Assembly: GCF_016860545.1 (NCBI RefSeq)
Contig: NZ_BNEB01000005.1
Location: 806,001-870,000, forward strand
Reading direction: 5' to 3'
DNA: 64,000 nt
DNA from: Streptomyces asoensis
GTDB taxonomy: Bacteria > Actinomycetota > Actinomycetes > Streptomycetales > Streptomycetaceae
Part shown: piece after piece, positions 25,586 to 33,198 of the stretch
Numbering within the stretch: the stretch's first letter is position 1
Layout of the letters: each line of letters begins with the position of its first letter
Translations under genes and position numbers: made by a program
The notes under the pieces: model-generated
What the model was told of the DNA's origin: nothing
The model's database searches: none
What the model saw: the letters and a program-made list of their open reading frames with translations, nothing else

Positions 25586-26656
25586 GTGACAGGGGATCAC
25601 CTGAACAAGGCAGCCTCGGCGGACGCCGGCGCGGTTGCCGAGGTCGCCTGCGACGAGTCGGGGTCGGACGGCGAGAACCTCACCGGCGGCAACACCGACG
25701 TGTTCGCCCATGCGAGTGTGCTGCTGTCGCCGGACCGCGCCGCCGGGTACGTGCGGGAGATCCGCGACCGGATCCGTTCGCCCGCCGAGGAGTACAAGGC
25801 GAACCATCTGCTCCGCGAGAAGCACCGGCCGGTCCTGGAATGGCTCCTCTCGCCGTCGGGCCCGCTCCACGGGCGGGCCCATGTGCACCTCGTCGAGAAG
25901 CACTTCTTCGTCGTCGACCGGGTCGCCGACCTGCTGCTCGCCGACCCCGGGGCGGCCCTCGCGCTCTTCCGGCAGGGACGGCGGACCTTCACCGCGCCGC
26001 AGTGGCGGCGGTTCCTGGAGGCCGCCAACCAGCTGCTGTGGGTACGGCACGACGGCGAACCGGACGCACCCGTCGAGGAGTTCTTCCGCACCCTCGCCGA
26101 ACTGCGGCGCGGGTACCCGGACACGGCGGTGGCGCGGACCCTGTCCCGGCTGGCGCGGGAACGGCCGCGCGCGGTCTCCTACCGGGCCGCGGTCCGCGAC
26201 GGGCCCTTCGTGCTGAACCCGGTCCTCAATCCGCTGCTGCCCTCGATCCTGCACACGGCGGCCCACTGGGGCGACGGCGGGCGCCCGGTGCAATTGGCGC
26301 ACGACCGCCAGAACATGCTGACCCCGGAGCGCGTCGCCTGGCTCGAGGACACGGCCCGGCGGCGCGGCATCCGCCTCACCGGACTGCGGCTCGTCGTCTC
26401 ACGGCTCGACGCCCGGGTGCAGCTCGCCGACTTCCTGGCCGGCATCGCCCGCCGGATCGCCTCCGACGAGCTGGGCGGCCGCGGTGACCCCGTCCTCACC
26501 GGGCTGCTGCGTCCCTACGTCGGCGCGGCGGCGGTCTGGGGCGACGAGCGGAGCTGGGCGCGGCTCGGGCCCACGACCGGACCGGGCGGGGCGCCGGTCC
26601 GGATCACCGGTGCCGCCGGGGTGAACGCTGCCGGGTCCGCGCACGTATGGAGGTGA
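25586..26656 (+). CDS. DUF3800-like protein
   Basis: 356 residues from GTG 25586 (GGGGG 7 nt upstream; the frame also opens at 25559 but that ATG overlaps the divergent start). The N-terminal VACDESGSDGENLTGGNTDV holds the DESG motif that opens DUF3800, an RNase H-like fold of unknown function often met near mobile or defence genes. The middle AHVHLVEKHFFVVDRVADLLL is typical, and LRLVVSRLDARVQLADFLAG near residue 285 supplies the late acidic residue. Here it is a lone chromosomal gene without mobile-element context. Nuclease activity is possible but unproven. Confidence 0.75.
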   Translation: MTGDHLNKAASADAGAVAEVACDESGSDGENLTGGNTDVFAHASVLLSPDRAAGYVREIRDRIRSPAEEYKANHLLREKHRPVLEWLLSPSGPLHGRAHVHLVEKHFFVVDRVADLLLADPGAALALFRQGRRTFTAPQWRRFLEAANQLLWVRHDGEPDAPVEEFFRTLAELRRGYPDTAVARTLSRLARERPRAVSYRAAVRDGPFVLNPVLNPLLPSILHTAAHWGDGGRPVQLAHDRQNMLTPERVAWLEDTARRRGIRLTGLRLVVSRLDARVQLADFLAGIARRIASDELGGRGDPVLTGLLRPYVGAAAVWGDERSWARLGPTTGPGGAPVRITGAAGVNAAGSAHVWR

Positions 26657-26724
26657 GGGCACTCAACGACCGGAGCGCCCCGCGGTGTTGAGGCCGTGCG
26701 TTCGGGGTTTTCGGGAGCCATGAC

Positions 26725-28116
26725 ATGAGGCATGTACGACGACGGGCCGTCCGGCGAGTGACACGGCTGGCGGCCGTCGGCGGACTTCTCCTCGGAGGGG
26801 CCATGGTCACGCAGGCCGCCATGGCGAGCGAACCGCCCGGCACGTCCACGGCGGCCCGGGGTGCGGCGGAGGCCGTCGTCACGAACCCGGGGACCGCCCT
26901 CGTCAAGAAGCTCGGCACCGCGCGTACGGCGGGCACCTGGCTCAACTCCGCCGGGCGTCCGGTCGTCGCCGTCACCGACGAGGGGTCCGCCGCCGCCGTC
27001 CGGCAGGCGGGCGCCGAGGCGAAGGTCGTCTCCCACAGCATGAACGAGCTCAAGTCGGCCACGGCCACCCTGCGCTCGGCCCCCAGGGTGCCGGGCACCG
27101 CGTGGGTGATGGACTACCGGTCGAACCAGGTCGTCGTGCAGGCCGACAGCACCGTGTCGGCCGGCGACTGGTCACAGCTGACCAGGACGGCCTCGGGGAT
27201 CGGCAGCTTCGTGCGGATGGAGCGCACCACCGGGAAGTTCACGACCCGGATCAACGGCGCCCAGCCGATCCTGTCGACCGGCGGACGCTGTTCGGCCGGT
27301 TTCAACGTGACCAACGGCTCGAACGACTTCATCCTCACCGCGGGGCACTGCGGGCCGACCGGGTCCACCTGGTTCGCCGACAACCAGGCCGAGCAGCAGG
27401 TGGGGCAGACGGTGAACTCCAACTTCCCCGGCAGCGACTTCTCCCTGGTGCAGTACGCGGGGAAGGCCGGCGCGGGCGCGGACGTGGTGGCCATCGGCAA
27501 CGGCAACGGCGTGCGGATCACCGGCTCGGGCGACGCGGCCGTCGGCCAGCGGGTGTTCCGCAGCGGCAGCACCAGCGGACTGCACGACGGCGAGGTCACC
27601 GGCCTGGACGCCACGGTGAACTATCCGGAGGGCACGGTCGGCGGGCTGATCGAGACGACCGTGTGCGCCGAACCCGGCGACAGCGGAGGCCCGATGTTCT
27701 CGGACGGCATCGCCCTCGGTGTCACCTCGGGCGGCAGCGGCGACTGCACGACCGGCGGTACGACGTTCTTCCAGCCGGTGAACAGGGCGCTGTCCCAGCT
27801 CGGTGTGCAGCTGATCGTGGCCGCGCCCTCCGCCGACGCGCAGGGCGGCGCGTCCACCGCGTCCGCCGCCCCCGCCCCGTCCTCGTCGTCACAGGGGGCG
27901 CTGTCGCCGGGCACGGCCTCGCCGGGCACGACCACTCCGGTGACGAGTACCGGGGTGAGCGAGACGCTCGCCTCGCGGCTCACGGATCCCAGGAACATCG
28001 GCCCCGGTCTGCTGGTCATCGCGGGCAGCATCTTCGCCCTCGTCGCCACCCGGTACTTCCGTGCCGAACAGGACCGCAAGGCCTACCAGCGGTACTACTC
28101 CGCCACCTGGGGGTGA
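26725..28116 (+). CDS. Streptogrisin-like serine protease with C-terminal membrane anchor
   Basis: 463 residues. A basic signal peptide (RHVRRRAVRRVTRLAAVGG) is followed by a propeptide of about 140 residues. The chymotrypsin-like domain shows FILTAGHCGP (His), SDFSLVQY (Asp) and CAEPGDSGGPMF (Ser), the S1E triad. After a Ser/Pro/Thr linker there is a hydrophobic helix (GPGLLVIAGSIFALVATRYF) and a short basic tail. Classical streptogrisins are free; this one should stay anchored outside the membrane. A strong terminator follows at 28137. Confidence 0.92.
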   Translation: MRHVRRRAVRRVTRLAAVGGLLLGGAMVTQAAMASEPPGTSTAARGAAEAVVTNPGTALVKKLGTARTAGTWLNSAGRPVVAVTDEGSAAAVRQAGAEAKVVSHSMNELKSATATLRSAPRVPGTAWVMDYRSNQVVVQADSTVSAGDWSQLTRTASGIGSFVRMERTTGKFTTRINGAQPILSTGGRCSAGFNVTNGSNDFILTAGHCGPTGSTWFADNQAEQQVGQTVNSNFPGSDFSLVQYAGKAGAGADVVAIGNGNGVRITGSGDAAVGQRVFRSGSTSGLHDGEVTGLDATVNYPEGTVGGLIETTVCAEPGDSGGPMFSDGIALGVTSGGSGDCTTGGTTFFQPVNRALSQLGVQLIVAAPSADAQGGASTASAAPAPSSSSQGALSPGTASPGTTTPVTSTGVSETLASRLTDPRNIGPGLLVIAGSIFALVATRYFRAEQDRKAYQRYYSATWG

Positions 28117-28136
28117 CCCCGGCGGGACGCCGAAAG

Positions 28137-28168
28137 GCCCGGGCGAGCGGATCACCGCTCGCCCGGGC
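28137..28168 (+). terminator. 14-bp hairpin terminator after the protease gene
   Basis: GCCCGGGCGAGCGG (28137-28150) pairs perfectly with 28155-28168 around ATCA, 20 bp past the stop codon. Confidence 0.85.
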
Positions 28169-28284
28169 GTCGACGGACGTAGGAGGAGCGGCCAGGCCGG
28201 GGCACGGGATGCGGGGCACCCCACCTCGGCGGTGGGGCCCCGCGGACGGACGGCCGCTGCGGCGGCTGCGCGGACGGGCTGCGG

Positions 28285-28455
28285 TCAGGCCGCTTCGACG
28301 GAGTGCGGCGCGGCGGCCCACTCCAGGACGAGCCGCTGGTACTCCTCGCGCTGCTCGACGCTCAGTGTCCCGCCCGACCGGCGCCACAGGGCCCGGATCT
28401 CCTCGTTGATCTCCGCAGCCGATCGCTCGGAGAGGGATTCAACAGTGGTGGACAT
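28285..28455 (-). CDS. 56-residue small helical protein
   Basis: Reads MSTTVESLSERSAAEINEEI at the N-terminus, continues ALWRRSGGTLSVEQREEYQR and ends LEWAAAPHSVEAA. Codon bias is strong (third-position G/C) and the acidic/basic helix pattern is unlike random GC sequence. I do not recognise a named family, though short proteins like this recur in Streptomyces. It is probably a cytosolic helical adaptor; function unknown. Upstream lie TTGACA on its strand (28546-28551) and a dyad (28521-28542), so it appears to have its own regulated promoter rather than depending on the ROK gene before it. Confidence 0.7.
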   Translation of the reverse strand: MSTTVESLSERSAAEINEEIRALWRRSGGTLSVEQREEYQRLVLEWAAAPHSVEAA

Positions 28456-28520
28456 GGCGTGAAGCTTACGGCGTCGGACGTGAAGACCACGTGAGTCATC
28501 ACGAATAAACCGGACATAAC

Positions 28521-28551
28521 GGACGTGTTACTGATCACGTCCATCTGTCAA
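28521..28551 (-). promoter_or_regulatory. Dyad and -35 element before the small gene
   Basis: GGACGTG (28521-28527) and CACGTCC (28536-28542) form a perfect 7-bp inverted repeat with an 8-bp centre, just downstream of TTGACA on the minus strand (28546-28551). It could be an operator for the 56-residue gene or a weak terminator of the ROK gene. Confidence 0.45.
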
Positions 28552-28566
28552 TCCCTGTAGCGCAGT

Positions 28567-29727
28567 TCAGCTCTCCGCCGATCCCAGGACCAGCACCTGG
28601 ATGGCCAGCACCGCAGCGCCGCGCGCCCAGTCGTGGAAGTCCGACACCTTGGTCTCCAGCGTCACGGGGGCGGCCAGCGGATGCCGGTGCGCACGGACGG
28701 ACGCCTCGACCGCCGCCCCGCCGACGTCCATCAGCCCCACCCCCTCGCCGGCGAGCACCACCTTCTGCGGCATCACGGCGTTGGCGATCTGCGCGATCAG
28801 CGTGCCCAGCGCGCGGGCCGCCTCGTCGACGACCCGGGCGGGCATGGGTTCCCCGGCGGCGGCAAGGGCGAGGATCTCCTCGTACGTGTGCTCCCGGCCG
28901 GTGGCGGCCTGGACCTGGTAGCGGATGCTGGGGATGGTCAGCAGCGAGACGGCGCTGCCGCGCTCCCCCTCGGGGGTGAGCGGGCCGCCGGGGTCGATGA
29001 TCCAGTGCCGGCCGAAGCCGCCGTCCTCCTCGACGGTCGGCACCCGCCTGCCGGACAGGACCAGCCCGTAGCCGAAGCCCGCGCCGATGGTGAGGACGAC
29101 GTAGCGGTCGAGTCCGCGCCCCGCGCCGAACCAGGTCTCGGCCTCCACCAGGGCGGCCACGTCGTTCTCCAGGACCACGGGCAGCCCTGTGCGCCCCTCC
29201 ACCAGCGCGGCCAGCGGGACGTTCCGCCAGCCCAGGAAGGGCGACTCCCCGACCGTCGTACGGCCCTCGACCCGGCCGCCCACCCCGATGCCGATGCCCG
29301 CGAGAGAGGGATGGGCGCGGGCCAGTTCGTCGGTCATCTCGCCCAGCACGGCGACGACCTCCGCGGGCTCGCGGGTCGTGAGCGGGCGGTCGTGCCGGGC
29401 GACGATGTCGCTGCGCAGGGTGGTGACGACGCCGTACACCGCGTCCGCGGTGATCTTGAAGCCGATGAAGGAGCGCGACTGCGCGACCACGTCGAGCGGC
29501 TGTGAGGGGCGCCCCTGGCGGGTCTCCCCCGCGACGCCCCCGTCGGCCACCTCGACCAGCAGGCCGGACTCGATCAGCGGTTTGGTCAGGCGCGTCACGC
29601 TTCCCGCGGAGAGATCGAGCCGCCGCGCGAGGTCGGTGCGCGAGAGCGGGCCGTGGACGAGCACCTCGATCGCGACCGAGCGCTCCCCCGGGCTCAGCGG
29701 CAGCCAGCTGGCGGTACCTGTCGTCAT
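28567..29727 (-). CDS. ROK-family transcriptional repressor (second locus)
   Basis: 386 residues. N-terminal winged helix-turn-helix (about residues 12-75: LSRTDLARRLDLSAGSVTRL) followed by a ROK sugar-binding domain: FIGFKITADAVYGVVTTLR, GIGIGVGGRVEGRT, VVLENDVAALVEAETWFG, YVVLTIGAGFGYGLVLSG and EEDGGFGRHW. The regulator lacks the cysteine-rich zinc loop of ROK kinases. It is divergent from the permease operon at 29895, and the 167-bp gap holds two copies of a 19-bp dyad, so autoregulation plus control of the importer is likely. Inducer unknown. Confidence 0.93.
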   Translation of the reverse strand: MTTGTASWLPLSPGERSVAIEVLVHGPLSRTDLARRLDLSAGSVTRLTKPLIESGLLVEVADGGVAGETRQGRPSQPLDVVAQSRSFIGFKITADAVYGVVTTLRSDIVARHDRPLTTREPAEVVAVLGEMTDELARAHPSLAGIGIGVGGRVEGRTTVGESPFLGWRNVPLAALVEGRTGLPVVLENDVAALVEAETWFGAGRGLDRYVVLTIGAGFGYGLVLSGRRVPTVEEDGGFGRHWIIDPGGPLTPEGERGSAVSLLTIPSIRYQVQAATGREHTYEEILALAAAGEPMPARVVDEAARALGTLIAQIANAVMPQKVVLAGEGVGLMDVGGAAVEASVRAHRHPLAAPVTLETKVSDFHDWARGAAVLAIQVLVLGSAES

Positions 29728-29750
29728 GAGGGTCAGACTCCCACACGATT

Positions 29751-29853
29751 TATTTTTGCCCTAAAAGTATCCAGGTCACCATACCGGCCTGGAAGCCCTC
29801 CGCAAGAGATTTTCCCCCGGCTCTTGACGCTGGATTCTTTCGGCTCAAAAGTA
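29751..29853. promoter_or_regulatory. Divergent control region with two operator-like dyads
   Basis: Site A (29751-29769, minus strand) reads TACTTTTAGGGCAAAAATA; site B (29835-29853, plus strand) reads TTCTTTCGGCTCAAAAGTA. They agree at 13 of 19 positions, are centred on CTTT/AAAA dyads and point in opposite directions. TTGACG (29824-29829) would be the -35 for the permease operon, with site B lying over the spacer and -10 zone. Likely operators of the ROK repressor. Confidence 0.55.
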
Positions 29854-29894
29854 AGTGGCCGAGAGCGAGCCGCCGCAGACGAGGGAGTCTTCCG

Positions 29895-30860
29895 ATGACC
29901 ATCGCCTCCAGCAGTCCTCCGTCGCCGCTGCCGTCGGTCGGCGCCGCGGGGATCGCGACCACGTCGAGGACGGACCGGCCGCGCGCGGACGGCAGCCGGG
30001 GCGACGGGCGGCTCGCCGCGGTGTTCGTCGCACCGGCGCTGCTGGGGTTCGTGGTCTTCCTGCTGTGGCCCACGCTGCGCGGCGTCTACTTGAGCTTCAC
30101 CCGCTTCAACCTGCTCACCCCGGCGCAGTGGGTGGGCATCGACAACTACGTCCGCATGGTCCACGACCCGATCTTCTGGAACTCCCTGCGGGTCACCGTC
30201 GAGTACGTGGTGATCAACATCGGGGTGCAGACGGTCTCGGCGCTCGCCATCGCCGTACTGCTGCAACGGCTGACGCAGTCGGCGGTGCTGCGCGGGATCG
30301 TGCTGACGCCCTACCTCATGTCGAACGTGGTCGCCGGCATCGTCTGGCTCTGGATCCTCGACACCCAGCTCGGCATCGGCAACGAGATCCTGGTGGCGCT
30401 CGGTGTCGGCCGTGTCCCCTTCCTGGCCGACGAGACCTGGGCGATCCCCACGATCGCCCTGATCAACGTGTGGCGGCACGTCGGCTACACCGCGCTGCTC
30501 CTCTTCGCCGGACTCCAGGCCATCCCCGGCGACATGTACGAGGCCGCGAAGGTGGACGGCGCGAGCGAGTGGCGGATGTTCTGGCGGATCACGATGCCGC
30601 TGCTGCGTCCGGTGCTGGCGGTGGTGCTGATCATGACGGTGATCGGTTCGTTCCAGGTGTTCGACACGGTCGCCGTGACGACCCGGGGCGGGCCGGCGGA
30701 CGCCACGAACGTGCTCCAGTACTACATCTACGGCGCCGCCTTCGCCCGCTTCCAGTTCGGCTACGCCTCCGCGATGTCGGTGGCCCTGCTCGTCGTGCTC
30801 GGCGCGATCACCTTCGTCCAGTACCGGCTCACCCGGGCCGACCGCACCGACCTCGGCTGA
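29895..30860 (+). CDS. Carbohydrate ABC transporter permease, MalF type (second importer)
   Basis: 321 residues, GAGGGAG before the ATG. A 40-residue charged N-terminus precedes six membrane segments starting LAAVFVAPALLGFVVFLLWP. The EAA loop is YEAAKVDGASEWRMFWRITM. It contains the conserved GIDNYVRMVHDPIFWNSLRV periplasmic region of MalF-type permeases. It pairs with the next gene as the membrane channel of a CUT1 importer. It has no local ATPase, so the shared MsiK-type ATPase is presumed. First gene of a four-gene operon. Confidence 0.95.
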   Translation: MTIASSSPPSPLPSVGAAGIATTSRTDRPRADGSRGDGRLAAVFVAPALLGFVVFLLWPTLRGVYLSFTRFNLLTPAQWVGIDNYVRMVHDPIFWNSLRVTVEYVVINIGVQTVSALAIAVLLQRLTQSAVLRGIVLTPYLMSNVVAGIVWLWILDTQLGIGNEILVALGVGRVPFLADETWAIPTIALINVWRHVGYTALLLFAGLQAIPGDMYEAAKVDGASEWRMFWRITMPLLRPVLAVVLIMTVIGSFQVFDTVAVTTRGGPADATNVLQYYIYGAAFARFQFGYASAMSVALLVVLGAITFVQYRLTRADRTDLG

Positions 30861-30876
30861 GCGGAAGGAACGCGAC

Positions 30877-31815
30877 ATGACCACCGTGACCCCATGGACG
30901 GCACGGGCCCGGCGGACGAGCCGCCCACGGCCCCTCAGGCGCCGCTTCACCCCCGGGCGGATCGCCGCCTGGGCGCTGCTCGCCGTGATCACCCTCGTCA
31001 CCCTGCTGCCGTTCTACTGGATCCTGCGCACCGCGCTGTCCTCCAACTCCGGACTCGCCGCGAGCCCGGGCGATCCGCTGCCCGTCGATCCGACCGCGGG
31101 CGGCTTCGAGCGGGCCCTCGGACTCCAGTCCACCGAGGAGGCGGTCGCGCAGGGCGGCGCGGGCGGCGGACTGAGGTTCTGGCGCTACCTGCTGAACTCG
31201 GTGGTCGTCTCGACCCTCGTGACGGTCTGCCAGATCTTCTTCTCCGCCATGGCCGCGTACGCCTTCGCCCGGCTGCGCTGGCGCGGCCGGGACAAGGTGT
31301 TCGCGCTCTTCCTCGGCGGACTGATGGTGCCCGCCGTCTTCACCCTGCTGCCGAACTTCGTGCTCATCAAGGAACTCGGTCTGGTGGACACCCTCCTGGG
31401 GATCGCCCTGCCCACGATGTTCATGACGCCCTTCGCGGTGTTCTTCCTGCGCCAGTTCTTCATGAACATCCCGAGGGAGGTCGAGGAGGCGGCGCTGCTG
31501 GACGGCGCCGGGAAGGTGCGGATCTTCTTCCGGGTGCTGCTGCCGATGGCGGCCACGCCGGTGCTGACCCTGGCCGTGCTGACGTACATCACCTCCTGGA
31601 ACGACTACTTCTGGCCGCTGATGGTCTCCTACGGCGACAGCTCGCGCGTCCTCACCGTGGCGCTGGCAGTCTTCCGGGCGCAGACCCCGCAGACCGGCAC
31701 CGACTGGTCGGGCCTGATGGCCGCCACGCTCATCGCGGCCCTGCCCATGCTCGCTCTCTTCGGGTTCTTCGCGCGCCGCATCGTCAGCTCCATCGGCTTC
31801 ACCGGGATCAAGTAG
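30877..31815 (+). CDS. Carbohydrate ABC transporter permease, MalG type (second importer)
   Basis: 312 residues, GGAAGGA before the ATG and 16 bp after the MalF-type gene. Six membrane helices, EAA loop EEAALLDGAGKVRIFFRVLL, and the typical WNDYFWPLMV. The first extracytoplasmic loop is longer than usual, with a Gly/Ala-rich insert (TEEAVAQGGAGGGLRFWRY) that may contact the binding protein. Same operon as the MalF-type permease, the binding protein and the Gfo/Idh oxidoreductase. Confidence 0.95.
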   Translation: MTTVTPWTARARRTSRPRPLRRRFTPGRIAAWALLAVITLVTLLPFYWILRTALSSNSGLAASPGDPLPVDPTAGGFERALGLQSTEEAVAQGGAGGGLRFWRYLLNSVVVSTLVTVCQIFFSAMAAYAFARLRWRGRDKVFALFLGGLMVPAVFTLLPNFVLIKELGLVDTLLGIALPTMFMTPFAVFFLRQFFMNIPREVEEAALLDGAGKVRIFFRVLLPMAATPVLTLAVLTYITSWNDYFWPLMVSYGDSSRVLTVALAVFRAQTPQTGTDWSGLMAATLIAALPMLALFGFFARRIVSSIGFTGIK

Positions 31816-31825
31816 GGGGACGGGC

Positions 31826-31855
31826 ATGCGGATACGGATGCGGATGCGGATGCGT
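31826..31855 (+). repeat. Hexanucleotide repeat in the signal-peptide region
   Basis: About five near-perfect copies of ATGCGG (one reads ATACGG, the last ATGCGT) encode the Met-Arg run at the N-terminus of the binding protein. Copy-number change would keep the frame but shift start codon and charge of the signal peptide. Confidence 0.75.
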
Positions 31856-33184
31856 GCGGTCACCGCGCTGACCGGGGCGCTCGCGCTCAGTCTGGTGAGC
31901 GGGTGCGCCGGGGGCGGCGCCGGGTCGTCGGCCCGCACGGTGACGTACTGGCTGTGGGACGCCAACCAGCAGCCCGCCTACGAGGCGTGCGCCGAGGACT
32001 TCGAGAAGCAGAACCCCGGACTGAAGGTGAAGATCACCCAGTTGGGATGGGACGACTACTGGACCAAGCTCACCGCGAGCTTCATCGCGGGCACCGAACC
32101 GGACGTGTTCACCGACCACATCCAGAAGTTCGGCCAGTTCGCCGACCTGAAGGTCCTCGAGCCGCTCGACGACCTGGGCATCGACGACGCCGACTACCAG
32201 CCGGGGCTCGGCGCCAACTGGAGGGGCCAGGACGGGCGGCGCTACGGCGCCCCGAAGGACTGGGACACCGTCGCCCTCTTCTACAACCGCGCGATGGCGC
32301 GGGAGGCGGGCCTCACCCCGGACCGGCTGAACGACCTGTCCTGGAACCCCGAGGACGGCGGCACCTTCGAGAAGGCCGTCGCCCACCTGACCGTCGACAG
32401 CTTGGGCAGGCGCGGCGACGAGCCCGGTTTCGACAAGGACCACGTCGCGGTGTACGGCCTGGCCACCAACGGCGGCGGCGACGGCGACGGGCAGACCCAG
32501 TGGAGCACCTTCACGGCCTCCGCGGGCTGGACGTACACCGACCGGGCGCGCTGGGGCACGAGGTACCGGTACGACAGCAAGACCTTCCAGTCGGTCGTCG
32601 AGTGGTACTTCGGCCTGGCGGGGAAGGGCTACATGGTGCCCTTCACCGACTACAACTCCCAGTCCAACCAGGCCAACACCCAGGTGGCCGCGGGCAAGGC
32701 GGCCGCATCCTTCGACGGCGCCTGGATGATCTCGTCGTACGACGGGTTCAAGGGCATGGACATCGGCACCGCGGTCACACCCGCGGGTCCGGCCGGCCGG
32801 CGCGCCACGATGATGAACGGGCTCGCCGACTCGATCACCAGGAACGCCCGGAACAAGCAGGGCGCCAGGAAGTGGGTCGCGTATCTGGCGTCGGACGAGT
32901 GCCAAAGGACGGTGGGCGGTTACGGGATCGTCTTCCCGGCGACGCCGGGCGGCACCGAGGCCGCGGTGGCGGCCTACCGGAAGAAGGGCATCGACGTCGG
33001 CGCGTTCACCGAACCGGTCGCCGACAAGGAGCGGTTCGCGACCTTCTCCTATCCCATCACCGACTACGCGGCCGACGTGTACGCGTTGATGCACCCGGCC
33101 ATGCAGGACATCTTCGGCAACGGCAAGCCCGTGAGCGGCCTGGACCGGACCAACAGCCAGATCAACCTCATTCTCGACCAGTGA
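31826..33184 (+). CDS. Sugar-binding lipoprotein (second importer)
   Basis: 452 residues. Signal peptide: repeated Met-Arg pairs (MRIRMRMRMRAV), a hydrophobic core and lipobox LVSGC, so it is a lipoprotein. Family 1 binding-protein features: VTYWLWDANQQPAYEACAED, ITQLGWDDYWTKLTASFIAG, TEPDVFTDHIQKFGQF and AAASFDGAWMISSYDGFKGM. Start 31826 has GGGGGACG upstream, but three further ATGs within the hexamer repeat are also possible. It delivers an unidentified sugar to the permeases just upstream. Confidence 0.93.
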   Translation: MRIRMRMRMRAVTALTGALALSLVSGCAGGGAGSSARTVTYWLWDANQQPAYEACAEDFEKQNPGLKVKITQLGWDDYWTKLTASFIAGTEPDVFTDHIQKFGQFADLKVLEPLDDLGIDDADYQPGLGANWRGQDGRRYGAPKDWDTVALFYNRAMAREAGLTPDRLNDLSWNPEDGGTFEKAVAHLTVDSLGRRGDEPGFDKDHVAVYGLATNGGGDGDGQTQWSTFTASAGWTYTDRARWGTRYRYDSKTFQSVVEWYFGLAGKGYMVPFTDYNSQSNQANTQVAAGKAAASFDGAWMISSYDGFKGMDIGTAVTPAGPAGRRATMMNGLADSITRNARNKQGARKWVAYLASDECQRTVGGYGIVFPATPGGTEAAVAAYRKKGIDVGAFTEPVADKERFATFSYPITDYAADVYALMHPAMQDIFGNGKPVSGLDRTNSQINLILDQ

Positions 33185-33198
33185 AAGGCGCGTTCCCC

